Below, in pieces: positions 1-6,544 of a DNA stretch of 21,359 bases (positions within the stretch are counted from its first letter, which is position 1; every line of letters begins with the position of its first letter). A model generated the notes under the pieces. It was not told where the DNA came from. It did no database searches and saw nothing but the letters and a program-made list of their open reading frames with translations. Position numbers and translations under genes: made by a program. The stretch covers positions 1 through 21,359 of the forward strand of contig NZ_CALDGS010000128.1 in the NCBI RefSeq assembly GCF_937941905.1, given 5' to 3'. The DNA comes from an uncultured Mycolicibacterium sp. GTDB lineage: Bacteria; Actinomycetota; Actinomycetes; Mycobacteriales; Mycobacteriaceae.

Positions 1-2
1 AC

Positions 3-77
3 ACCCCCGAAGGCGGCGCCGGCAGGGGGTGGGACGTGTTCGCTCGCCGGCACCGGCGCCGGGGGCCGGACGCATGA
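3..77 (+). CDS. Possible 3' tail of a plus-strand gene cut by the window edge
   Basis: The frame beginning at base 3 is open from the window edge to a TGA at 75-77 and would encode 24 C-terminal residues ending in ...RRRGPDA. The stop falls one base before the hairpin terminator at 79-111, which is where a convergent gene would end. Third codon positions are almost all G or C and second positions less so, as expected for coding DNA here, but the stretch is too short to be decisive. I recognise no family. It may simply be intergenic sequence. Confidence 0.3.
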   Translation, partial: TPEGGAGRGWDVFARRHRRRGPDA

Positions 78-78
78 G

Positions 79-111
79 AAAGCCCCCGGGTGCGGGGCAC
101 CCGGGGGCTTT
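79..111. terminator. Bidirectional intrinsic terminator
   Basis: A perfect 15-bp inverted repeat (79-93 with 97-111) encloses a 3-base GGG loop. The stem is GC-rich with an A run on one side and a T run on the other, so it can act as an intrinsic terminator in both directions. It lies 17 bases beyond the stop of the minus-strand demethylase operon and just after a possible plus-strand stop at 75-77, which suits a shared terminator between convergent genes. Confidence 0.85.
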
Positions 112-128
112 TCAGCGGTGGCAGCCGG

Positions 129-1133
129 TTACTGCTGGGGGGCGTGGGCGTTCAGCCAGGCCACGGCGCGGTCGCGGTAGGAGATGAAGCCCTTGTACTC
201 GGCCATGTCCTCGGGCAGTTCGGCCAGCACGGCGGCGAAGCGCCGGCGCCAGGGCTCCACCGTCGCCAGGTCGACGAACGGCAGCATGTAGGTGCGGATC
301 AGGAAGCAGATCGCACCGGACTCCGGCAGCCGGATCAGGTGCTGCAGCTCCACCCGCAGGTGCACCATGCGGCCGAAGGTCTCGTCGTCGACGACGCCCA
401 TCAGCGGCCGGTCCGGGCCCCACTCGTGGTACAGCTCGGTGGACACGTCCAGCCGCCGGCCGACGGTCAGCGTCCAGTTGGTACGCCGGTAGACCTCGTT
501 GGGCTGCAACCGCATCAGGAACTGCCGCGCCCGGGTGATCACCCCGGTCTGGCGCAGCCGCGGCACCGGGCCGTGGATCTCCAGGAAGGTCATGCCGACG
601 TCGAAGCCGAACGACCAGTCCGCGGCGAAGGTCACCACGCCGGCGTCACCGAACAGGTCTCCGTCGCGCTGGTCGAGCAGCACGATGTCGTCCTGCACCT
701 GCGAGCCGATGTAGGCCAGCGGCTCGGCGGGCAGCGTCGCGTCGTCGCCCAGCACGAAGTGCTGGTCGATGCCCAGACGGGCGTTGCGCCAGTGGAAGTT
801 CCGGCCGTCGCCGGTCAGCGACATGATGTCCGGGTAGCCCTTGGCCAGTTCCCGCATCAGGTACAGCATGGCGTCCCAGCAGGCCGGGCGCATGTGCGGC
901 AGCACCGCGTAGCGGGTCGGGTCCTTCGCCAGGATCTCCCTGCGCTGCTGCAGCTCGTGCTCGTACTCGCTGTCGATGTGCACGACGCGGGTGCCCCACC
1001 CGCCGACCGGGGTGCGCACCTCGCCGCCGGCCGGCTCGACATTGGTGCTGTAGCGGTACTTGTCGTCGAAGAACGGGAACGGGAAGTCGGTCAGCAGGTC
1101 CGGTGCGGACACCAGTTCCGGGGTCAGGGTCAC
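129..1133 (-). CDS. Haem-dependent oxidative N-demethylase, DUF3445-type catalytic subunit
   Basis: This 334-residue cytoplasmic protein resembles the DUF3445 family, the haem-binding PAS-fold subunit of oxidative N-demethylases and dimethylamine monooxygenases. Those enzymes use O2 and reductant to remove a methyl group from a secondary amine as formaldehyde. Recognisable stretches include FPFPFFDDKYRY near residues 15-30, the motif PACWDAMLYL, FHWRN, and the C-terminal TYMLPFVDL. I cannot point to the haem ligand with certainty. The start is GTG at 1131-1133, overlapping the upstream reductase stop by four bases (GTGA), so the two are translationally coupled. It is the last gene of a three-gene operon and is followed by the terminator at 79-111. 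The substrate may be dimethylamine or another N-methyl amine; the sequence does not say which. Confidence 0.85.
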   Translation of the reverse strand: MTLTPELVSAPDLLTDFPFPFFDDKYRYSTNVEPAGGEVRTPVGGWGTRVVHIDSEYEHELQQRREILAKDPTRYAVLPHMRPACWDAMLYLMRELAKGYPDIMSLTGDGRNFHWRNARLGIDQHFVLGDDATLPAEPLAYIGSQVQDDIVLLDQRDGDLFGDAGVVTFAADWSFGFDVGMTFLEIHGPVPRLRQTGVITRARQFLMRLQPNEVYRRTNWTLTVGRRLDVSTELYHEWGPDRPLMGVVDDETFGRMVHLRVELQHLIRLPESGAICFLIRTYMLPFVDLATVEPWRRRFAAVLAELPEDMAEYKGFISYRDRAVAWLNAHAPQQ

Positions 1134-2077
1134 AGTGCCAACTCCAATCGGTCGCCGGCCGCGCGGGACACGCAGCACATCATCGCGTCGCCCGCGGCCT
1201 TGTCCTCGTCGGTCAGATACAGGTCGCGGTGCTCGATCTCCCCGGCCGACACCGGGATCCGGCATTCGCCGCACACCCCCTGCCGACACAGGTTGGGCAC
1301 CTTGTGCCCGCGCTTCTCCAGCGCCTCCAACAACGAGACGCCGGACTCGACGGTGAACGTCTCGCCGGTGGAGGCCAGCCGCACCTCGAACGGCTCGCCG
1401 GGGTCCAGCGCGTCGATGCCGAAGCGCTCCAGGTGGATCCGGCTCTCCGGCCAGCCGGCGTCCCGGGCCGCCGCGATCACCTGGTCCATGAAGGCGTTCG
1501 GGCCGCAGACGTACAGGTGGGTGCCCAGCGGCTGGGTGGCGAGCGCGGGAATCAGTTCGGCGTAGAAGGATTCGCGGTCGGTGAAGATCCACGCCTCGTC
1601 GGTGAGCGCCTTGATCTCGTCGACGTAGGCGCCGCGACCCTCCCGGTGGATGTAGAGCAGCCGCACGTCGCGGCCCCAGGTCCGGGCGCTGCGCAGGTGC
1701 GACACCATCGGGGTGACGCCGATCCCGGCCGCGATCAGCAGGTGCCGACGGGCCTTGAGCACGGGCGCGAAGGCACTGCGCGGTCCGCCGACGGTGACCA
1801 GGTCGCCGACCCGGAGCTGTTCGTGGATCCAGCGGGACCCGCCCGAGCCGTCCGGGCACAGCAGCACCGACACCGTGTAGGTGTCCGGGTCGATCCCCGC
1901 TCCGGTGAGCGAATAGGCGTTGGGGATCGGGCTTTCCGGGGCACCGCAGTTGATCACGATGTGGCTGCCGGGGGTGAACGACGGCAGCTTGCCCCGGTCC
2001 GGCCGGGCCAGGGTGAGGGTGCGGATGTCGCCGGGTTCGTCGACGATGTCGACCACTTCGAGTCTCAGTTCGTTCAC
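1130..2077 (-). CDS. FMN/NAD(P)H and [2Fe-2S] reductase subunit of the N-demethylase (PDR/VanB family)
   Basis: This 315-residue phthalate-dioxygenase-reductase type protein passes electrons from NAD(P)H through flavin to a plant-type [2Fe-2S] cluster. The N-terminal ferredoxin-reductase barrel carries NAYSLTG (about residues 53-59), where the family usually has an RxYSL flavin-binding motif. The nucleotide-binding domain has AAGIGVTPM (116-124) and VCGPNAFM (190-197). The C-terminal ferredoxin domain has C264-x4-C269-x2-C272 and a final CVSRA cysteine at 302. The start is GTG at 2075-2077, which shares GTGA with the stop of the upstream zinc-ribbon gene. Its own stop overlaps the next start in the same way. 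This tight coupling supports a role as dedicated reductase of the DUF3445 haem protein. A vanillate-demethylase-type reductase is the closest alternative, but no Rieske oxygenase is nearby. Confidence 0.9.
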   Translation of the reverse strand: MNELRLEVVDIVDEPGDIRTLTLARPDRGKLPSFTPGSHIVINCGAPESPIPNAYSLTGAGIDPDTYTVSVLLCPDGSGGSRWIHEQLRVGDLVTVGGPRSAFAPVLKARRHLLIAAGIGVTPMVSHLRSARTWGRDVRLLYIHREGRGAYVDEIKALTDEAWIFTDRESFYAELIPALATQPLGTHLYVCGPNAFMDQVIAAARDAGWPESRIHLERFGIDALDPGEPFEVRLASTGETFTVESGVSLLEALEKRGHKVPNLCRQGVCGECRIPVSAGEIEHRDLYLTDEDKAAGDAMMCCVSRAAGDRLELAL

Positions 2078-2622
2078 CGCGCCGCCACCTCCTCCGGCAG
2101 TCGCTCGGCATCGACCATGAAGCCCAGGTGTGCGCCCTGCAGACGGGAGACGTGGTAGTAGACGAGCAGATTGCGCCCGCAGCCCGCGCACTCGACGGTG
2201 TCCTCGATGGCGACCGCGGCGGTGGTGACGGTGCGGCAGTGCACGCACTGCACGTCACGGGTGGCCACATCGGTGCTGGCCACCGTGATCTCGTCGTCGG
2301 CCACCCCGGCCGCCAGCGCCCGCGCCCGCAGCCGCAGGCACGCGGTCGCCGGCCCGGCCAGCATCAGCCGCCAGCCCACCACCGCACCGGCCACCTCGTC
2401 GGCCAGCACGGTCGCCGCCGCCTCGGGGTCGGCGGGCCGGTACACCCGCGGCGACCGGTCGGGGTGCGCCGCGGCGAGCTGTTCGGTCCACGCCGCGACG
2501 ACCGGTTCGGCCTCGTCCCCGAACGCCACGATCGCCCAGTCCCGGCCGGACACATCGGCCGGCGGGACGGTCGGGGTGACGGTCCAGGGTGGCACGCTCG
2601 TCAGTTCCAGGGCAGGGCCCAT
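2074..2622 (-). CDS. DmmA-like small subunit with a C-terminal zinc-ribbon (dimethylamine monooxygenase type)
   Basis: This 182-residue protein resembles the small subunit that database annotation calls 'dimethylamine monooxygenase subunit DmmA family'. Its C-terminal part holds two CxxC knuckles, C126-VH-C129 and C145-AG-C148, followed by a conserved-looking LLVYYHVSRLQGAHLGFM stretch, as expected for a metal (probably zinc) site. The N-terminal part is Ala/Val-rich with no clear motif. The ATG at 2620-2622 is preceded by GGAGGA about eight bases upstream, so the start is well supported. It is the first gene of the operon and overlaps the reductase gene by four bases. The function is inferred from company and motif: a structural or electron-transfer subunit of the N-demethylase. 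Subunit lettering differs between reports, so no symbol is given. Confidence 0.8.
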   Translation of the reverse strand: MGPALELTSVPPWTVTPTVPPADVSGRDWAIVAFGDEAEPVVAAWTEQLAAAHPDRSPRVYRPADPEAAATVLADEVAGAVVGWRLMLAGPATACLRLRARALAAGVADDEITVASTDVATRDVQCVHCRTVTTAAVAIEDTVECAGCGRNLLVYYHVSRLQGAHLGFMVDAERLPEEVAAR

Positions 2623-2748
2623 ACGTCCTATTCCTCCACCGGTTGGACACCTCTGGTTGACAGATTCGACTGACAGGAAACCAGCAGCTCGTTTCAACCG
2701 TGTGAAGTCGATGTCTCCAATACTTGAAACACCGCTAGATTCACGGAC
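2623..2748. promoter_or_regulatory. Divergent control region between the N-demethylase operon and the FAD monooxygenase
   Basis: This 126-bp spacer separates two divergent units. It contains an inverted pair GTTTCAA (2691-2697) and TTGAAAC (2724-2730), centres 33 bp apart, plus an inner TTCA-N6-TGAA palindrome at 2693-2706. These could be operator half-sites for a regulator of both units, but no regulator gene is in the window. I could not find a convincing -10 box for the minus-strand operon. Confidence 0.4.
2736..2741 (+). promoter_or_regulatory. -10 box of a probable leaderless promoter for the FAD monooxygenase
   Basis: TAGATT fits the mycobacterial TAnnnT -10 pattern and ends seven bases before the GTG at 2749. 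A transcript starting the usual six to eight bases downstream would begin at or next to the start codon. There is no Shine-Dalgarno sequence before this GTG, as expected for a leaderless mRNA. No good -35 box is seen. Confidence 0.55.
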
Positions 2749-3954
2749 GTGGTTGCCCGAATCGCCGTGGTCGGCGCCGGCATCGCCGGACTGGCGGGTG
2801 CGGTGGCGCTGCAACGCCGCGGCCACGCGGTGACCGTGTTCGAGGCGCGCGCCGACACCGCCGCCGGCACCGCCATCACGCTGTGGCCCAACGCGCTCGC
2901 CGCGCTCGACGAGCTCGGGCTCGGGGATGCGGTGCGCGACGCCGGCAACCGGGTGCCGACCGGGGCGGTGCGCTGGCGCGACGGCCGCCCGCTGCGCCGG
3001 CCCGACCCGCACCGCCTCGTCGACGCGCTCGGCGAGCCGCTGGTCGTGCTGCGCCGGCCGGTGCTGACCGGGCTGCTCGGCGACGCGCTCGCGCCCGGCA
3101 CGGTGCGCACCGGGCAGGCGGTGACCGGGCTGCGCCTGACCGGGTCGGGCGCCGGCGGCCGGGTGCGGGTCCTGCTGGCCGACGGCACCGAACACCGGGT
3201 CGACGCGGTGGTGGGTGCCGACGGGGTGCGGTCGACGGTCGCGGCTTGGCTCAACGGGCCGCTCCGGCACCGCTACGCCGGCTACACGGCCTGGCGGGGC
3301 ATCGCCGAGCACCCGCTGGATCCGGCGCTGTCCGGCGAGACGCTGGGGCCTGCCGCGCAGTTCGGCCATGTGCGTCTCGACGCCGACCACACCTACTGGT
3401 TCGCCACCGAGCGCACCGCCGCCGGCGGGTCCGCCCCGGAGGGCGAACTGCCCTATCTACGCCGCCGGTTCGCCGGGTGGGCCGAGCCGGTGCCCACCCT
3501 GCTGGCCCGCACCGATCCGGCCGCCGTACTGCGCACCGACCTCTACGACCGCGAGCAGGCCCGGGTGTGGGCGGCCGGGCCGGTGGTGCTGGTCGGGGAC
3601 GCAGCCCACCCGATGCGCCCGCACCTGGGCCAGGGCGGCTGTCAGGGGCTCGAGGATGTGGCCGTGCTGGCGCGGTGCATCGATCTGTGCGGCGGGGACG
3701 GCGAGGGGTGCACGGACGGGCTCACGGCGGCGTTCGCGCGTTACGCGCGCCGGCGCCGGCGTCGGGTCGGGGCGGTGGTGCGCGAGTCCGCGGTGATCGG
3801 CCGGGTGATCAACATCCGGCCGTCCTGGGTCGGAGCGGCGGCGGTGCGGGCGTCGGCGCTGTTGCCCGACGCCATGGCCAACCGCCATCTGGCCACGATC
3901 GCGGCGCGTTCGGCGCTGCGGCTGCCCGATCCGGTGGAGGTGCGGGCCCTCTAG
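2749..3954 (+). CDS. FAD-dependent aromatic-type monooxygenase (UbiH/salicylate hydroxylase family)
   Basis: This 401-residue single-component flavoprotein monooxygenase of the PHBH-like family uses NAD(P)H and O2 to hydroxylate an organic substrate, probably in the cytoplasm. The Rossmann motif GAGIAG is at residues 9-14, with the ribose-binding acid in VFEAR (E32). The DG motif is ADGVRST (157-163) and the GD motif VGDAAHPMRPHLGQGG spans 282-297, all in order and intact. The length is normal for the family. The GTG start is chosen because the protein begins directly with the beta strand of the nucleotide-binding fold and a -10 box lies seven bases upstream. The gene diverges from the N-demethylase operon and converges on the rpf gene with a 14-bp gap. 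The substrate is unknown; shared regulation with the demethylase is inference. Confidence 0.9.
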   Translation: MVARIAVVGAGIAGLAGAVALQRRGHAVTVFEARADTAAGTAITLWPNALAALDELGLGDAVRDAGNRVPTGAVRWRDGRPLRRPDPHRLVDALGEPLVVLRRPVLTGLLGDALAPGTVRTGQAVTGLRLTGSGAGGRVRVLLADGTEHRVDAVVGADGVRSTVAAWLNGPLRHRYAGYTAWRGIAEHPLDPALSGETLGPAAQFGHVRLDADHTYWFATERTAAGGSAPEGELPYLRRRFAGWAEPVPTLLARTDPAAVLRTDLYDREQARVWAAGPVVLVGDAAHPMRPHLGQGGCQGLEDVAVLARCIDLCGGDGEGCTDGLTAAFARYARRRRRRVGAVVRESAVIGRVINIRPSWVGAAAVRASALLPDAMANRHLATIAARSALRLPDPVEVRAL

Positions 3955-3968
3955 GTCGGGCCCCGAGC

Positions 3969-4469
3969 TCAGCGGGCGACGCCCAGCGGCGCCAGCACCG
4001 TCGAGCAGACCTGGCGCAGGTCGACGATGCCCAGGAAGGCGCCCTTTCGGATGGCGCCGCAGCCGGTGGTCGGGGTGGCCGACCGGGCCGGAACGGCCTG
4101 CTGGGCGGGCGCCCGGAACACCGCCGGGCTGGCGCCGTGCACGCCGCACTTCGGCCAGGCCTTCAGCCCCTGGGTGGCCAGCACCCGCTCGGCGACCTGG
4201 ATCTGCTGTTCCCGGGTGGCGGTGGCCGGCGAACCCACTCCGCCGTGCGCGGTCCAGGTGGACGGCTTGAACTGCAGGCCGCCGTAGTGGCCGTTGCCGG
4301 TGTCGGCGGCCCAGTTGCCGCCGGACTCGCACTGCGCGATGGCGTCCCAGTTCACCGAGTCGGCCTGGGCCTGCGGGGCCGCGAGTCCCAGCGGGATGAC
4401 CGCGAACCCGGCGCCGGCGGCGGCCAGCCAGACGGTCCTGACGACGGTGGTGCGAATGGTGCGCTTCAT
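3969..4469 (-). CDS. Resuscitation-promoting factor, RpfC-like, with C-terminal extension
   Basis: This 166-residue secreted muralytic protein has an Rpf (lysozyme-like transglycosylase) domain thought to cleave peptidoglycan and help dormant cells resume growth. A signal peptide covers about residues 1-36 (basic MKRTIRTTVVR start, hydrophobic core, AQA-D cleavage). The mature protein opens with the Rpf domain, where the expected catalytic glutamate is E48 in QCESGGNW, followed by GHYGGLQF and AWPKCG. About 55 residues follow the domain, including two further cysteines (in GCGAIRKG and RQVCSTV) that could form a disulfide. It resembles RpfC more than RpfE in the core. The ATG at 4467-4469 has GGAAGGA about eight bases upstream. 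It sits downstream of a second rpf gene on the same strand, 187 bp apart, so it may have its own promoter. Confidence 0.92.
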   Translation of the reverse strand: MKRTIRTTVVRTVWLAAAGAGFAVIPLGLAAPQAQADSVNWDAIAQCESGGNWAADTGNGHYGGLQFKPSTWTAHGGVGSPATATREQQIQVAERVLATQGLKAWPKCGVHGASPAVFRAPAQQAVPARSATPTTGCGAIRKGAFLGIVDLRQVCSTVLAPLGVAR

Positions 4470-4655
4470 GCTGCGTTTCCTTCCCCGACCCGGTGACGCA
4501 GTGCGGTCATCCGGTCTGTCGGGGGGACGCCGGTCACCCGTTACAGCAGGTGCGCAAGTTTTATGAGGTACTTATCCGACGTAAGAGCACTCTGAGAATG
4601 CCTGGGTGGTGCCGGCCGGATCGGCCGACACCGCCCCATGGCAGTGCGTGGTGTG

Positions 4656-4985
4656 TTACCCGCGCTTGCCGCACACCGGCCAGGCGCCGATGCCCTGTGT
4701 CCGGAGCACGTTCTCGGCCACCCGGATCTGCTCCTCGCGGCTGGCATGGTGCGGCATGCCGCTCCCGCCGTTGGACCGCCAGGTGCCCAGCGCGAATTGC
4801 AGGCCCCCGTAGTAGCCGTTGCCGGTGTTGATCGACCAGTTCCCGCCCGACTCACACGCAGCGACGGCGTCCCAGTCGACGCCACTGTCCGCAGCCGCGG
4901 TTCCGGCCCCCAGCGCGATCGGAGCGACGCTCAGCGCACCGGCGATGGCGGCCCAGCCGAAGGTCTTGCGGATGTTCTTCAACAC
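4656..4985 (-). CDS. rpfE: Resuscitation-promoting factor, short RpfE-like
   Basis: This 109-residue secreted Rpf protein consists of a signal peptide (about residues 1-32, ending TAAADS) followed directly by the Rpf domain. The predicted catalytic glutamate is E45 in ACESGGNW; the motifs YYGGLQF, REEQIRVAENVLR and WPVCGKRG follow. The domain closely matches M. tuberculosis RpfE as I remember it, but the Pro/Ala/Asp-rich segment that precedes the domain there is absent. The start is uncertain. GTG at 4983-4985 is chosen, with AAAGGA four bases upstream. TTG at 4980-4982 has better spacing and aligns with the RpfE methionine, and an ATG at 5010-5012 would add a charged stretch before the signal peptide. 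Synteny with mobA-korB-korA also supports rpfE. Confidence 0.88.
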   Translation of the reverse strand: MLKNIRKTFGWAAIAGALSVAPIALGAGTAAADSGVDWDAVAACESGGNWSINTGNGYYGGLQFALGTWRSNGGSGMPHHASREEQIRVAENVLRTQGIGAWPVCGKRG

Positions 4986-5272
4986 TTCTTCCTTTCGCCA
5001 AGCGCACGCCAACCGCTCCTGTCCGCGGATACACGGCAGGGCTGCGCATACAGCCGGGGTTGGGTCACACCGTCTCGGTCGGGTGCGACAGGGGGAGGCC
5101 GATCCGCCTGCCGGGGCACTACGGCTCCGCGGCCCCGGGGGCGTCCACCGCCCGCCGCGACCCCCTCACACGCATGTCTGGGGTTTGAAATTGTTTGCTC
5201 GCGTCGGAGCCATTGGGCACGCTACAAAACCCACCGGAGGTTCGTCATCTCGACATCGAATGCATCGCAGAA

Positions 5273-5294
5273 AGATCACGAACAGATCACGAGC
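5273..5294. repeat. 11-bp tandem direct repeat with TCACGA half-sites
   Basis: AGATCACGAAC (5273-5283) is followed immediately by AGATCACGAGC (5284-5294), ten of eleven bases identical. One-helical-turn spacing places two TCACGA elements on the same DNA face. They lie about 85 bp from the CRP-type palindrome and share its half-site sequence. Confidence 0.55.
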
Positions 5295-5367
5295 AGGCGA
5301 TCTTGACGTCTGCGCAGGTCGGCGCCCGTCCCGACGTTTTTCCGGTTTCCGCATGTCACGGCGGATT

Positions 5368-5383
5368 CGTGAGCCAAATCACG
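5368..5383. promoter_or_regulatory. CRP-family binding site candidate (CGTGA-N6-TCACG)
   Basis: CGTGAGCCAAATCACG is a perfect inverted repeat with arms CGTGA and TCACG around six bases. It matches the mycobacterial CRP (Rv3676-type) site as I know it, and CRP is reported to control rpfA in M. tuberculosis. Extra half-sites flank it: TCACG at 5356-5360 and TGTGA at 5391-5395. It lies about 380 bp upstream of the rpfE start, so an intervening promoter and a long leader would be required. Confidence 0.5.
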
Positions 5384-5948
5384 CTGTTTTTGTGACCCAG
5401 GACACGTTTATTCGGCCGCGGAGCCGGTTCGGATGCGCTATCGGGCCCTGGTCGCCGCCCGACGCCGGCCCCGCGCCGCAACACAACCGGCGGTACAGAT
5501 TCGCTGTACACCGCCCCCGCCGGATGTGAATGGTGCCGAACCGCAACAGCTTTCGAATGCGACCCGGCGGTCGACTCCAGCATGGACGACGAAATACACT
5601 GCCGCACAGGCAAAACCATCCCACCCGGGGCTACCCGATCCCTCCGACGGCCGGCGTACCCGCAACGTTGACACCCGTCAATTTCAACGGACCCCCTGAT
5701 CAAGGACCATGGAATTCGCGTCGGCGAACACCACTGCCCCACCCCGGCGGCGGTGACACCGACCGAAACCCAAGCGCGCGAAAACATCCCGGACCGCCGG
5801 TACCGCCCCATTCGACCCCGGGGCGAACCGAACTCGGCCCCGTTCTCTCAGCAAAAACTCAGCTGCTCCGCCACGATCTGCCGCTATTCGAATTTCCGAA
5901 CAATATCGAGAAATGTCGTGAAATTCCGATTTGAATTTGCTGCAATTG

Positions 5949-6533
5949 CTATCGCCGGCGCAGCGCCTCGAGCTCGGCGGCGGTGTTGACGTTGGTCAGC
6001 GCGGGCTGCGGCGGCAGCACCAGCCGGTGGGTGTCGACGGCGTCGACCAGCGCGCGCATCCGGCGCTCCCCCGCCGCGACGAGCGCGTCGATCCGGTCGG
6101 CCAGGCCGGCGCGGTACACCCCGGCCAGGTAGTGGTCACGGCCGTCGAAGGGCAGCACGACATCGGCCGGCACCCGGGCGGCGGCGTCGGCGAGCTCACC
6201 GATCAACTCGGCCGTCAGCAGCGGCATGTCCACGGCGCAGACGAACGCGCGCTCGCGGCCAGCCGCGGCCGCGGCCCGCAGCCCGCGGCCGGTGGCCGGC
6301 AGCGGCCCGAGCCCACGCACCTCGTCGCGCAGCACCTCGGCGCCGGGCAGTTCGGGCAGCGACTGGCCGGGAGCGGCCACCACAAAGACCGGTGCGCACC
6401 GTCTCGAGACGGTGCGCACCGTGCGTTCAACGAGCGTCTCGCCCGCGAGGACGAGGGTGGCCTTGTCCCGGCCCATGCGCCGAGACGCCCCGCCCGCCAG
6501 GACCACTGCCGCCGGCGTCATCGGGGTCGCCAC
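5949..6533 (-). CDS. mobA: Molybdenum cofactor guanylyltransferase
   Basis: This 194-residue cytoplasmic nucleotidyltransferase transfers GMP from GTP to molybdopterin to make the guanine dinucleotide form of the cofactor used by formate-dehydrogenase-type enzymes. The signature LAGGASRRMGRDKA spans residues 12-25, and the metal-binding aspartate lies in AVDMPLL (D102). TNVNTAAEL near the C terminus is also typical. The GTG at 6531-6533 lies 11 bp after the korB stop; an ATG at 6519-6521 is an alternative that would start just before the first beta strand. It is the last gene of the korA-korB-mobA unit. Its presence next to korAB may serve the molybdoenzyme gene that diverges from korA. The coding sequence contains a 32-bp perfect palindrome at 6390-6421 without disturbing the frame. 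Confidence 0.9.
   Translation of the reverse strand: MATPMTPAAVVLAGGASRRMGRDKATLVLAGETLVERTVRTVSRRCAPVFVVAAPGQSLPELPGAEVLRDEVRGLGPLPATGRGLRAAAAAGRERAFVCAVDMPLLTAELIGELADAAARVPADVVLPFDGRDHYLAGVYRAGLADRIDALVAAGERRMRALVDAVDTHRLVLPPQPALTNVNTAAELEALRRR
6390..6421. repeat. 32-bp perfect palindrome inside mobA
   Basis: The unit GGTGCGCACC occurs at 6391-6400 and 6411-6420 around GTCTCGAGAC (6401-6410), with a further C/G pair at 6390 and 6421. The whole is its own reverse complement with no loop, and each ten-base part is itself palindromic. It encodes part of ERTVRTVSRRCAP in MobA, so it is coding sequence. Such a palindrome could extrude as a cruciform or bind a dimeric protein. Confidence 0.9.
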
Positions 6534-6544
6534 CGCCGCTCACA

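Larger units (their letters stand above)
4986..5948. other. Long gene-poor intergenic region upstream of rpfE
   Basis: No open frame here has a ribosome binding site, family motif or mycobacterial codon bias that I would call a gene, although M. tuberculosis carries small hypothetical genes at this place. From about 5190 onward the sequence is visibly richer in A and T than the flanking genes. It holds a tandem TCACGA-containing repeat at 5273-5294, a CRP-type palindrome at 5368-5383 and further GTGA/TCAC half-sites to about 5396. A small GGCTG...CAGCC hairpin lies near 5044-5059 close to rpfE. This is most likely the extended promoter region of rpfE, possibly with an unannotated small RNA. 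Confidence 0.5.

Noticed and set aside
90..1565. Long plus-strand open frame of 491 codons opposite the N-demethylase genes
   Set aside because: It mirrors two genes with clear domains on the minus strand, has low-complexity Gly/Val/His/Arg content and no family motif. It is the usual antisense artefact of high-GC coding DNA.
1134..2270. Reading the DUF3445 frame as one 713-residue protein reaching up to 2270
   Set aside because: The first 379 codons overlap the reductase out of frame and are Arg-rich nonsense; the GTG at 1133 with a GTGA overlap is the natural start.
4530..4560. MtrA-type site upstream of the RpfC-like gene (GTCACCCGTTAC)
   Set aside because: It resembles GTAAC/GTGAC half-sites but the spacing does not fit the direct repeats I know, so chance similarity is likely.
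5000..5240. c-di-AMP (ydaO-type) riboswitch upstream of rpfE, as found before some rpf genes
   Set aside because: I read the minus strand for the conserved blocks and found only loose GC-rich similarities, with no convincing conserved core. A covariance-model search would settle it.
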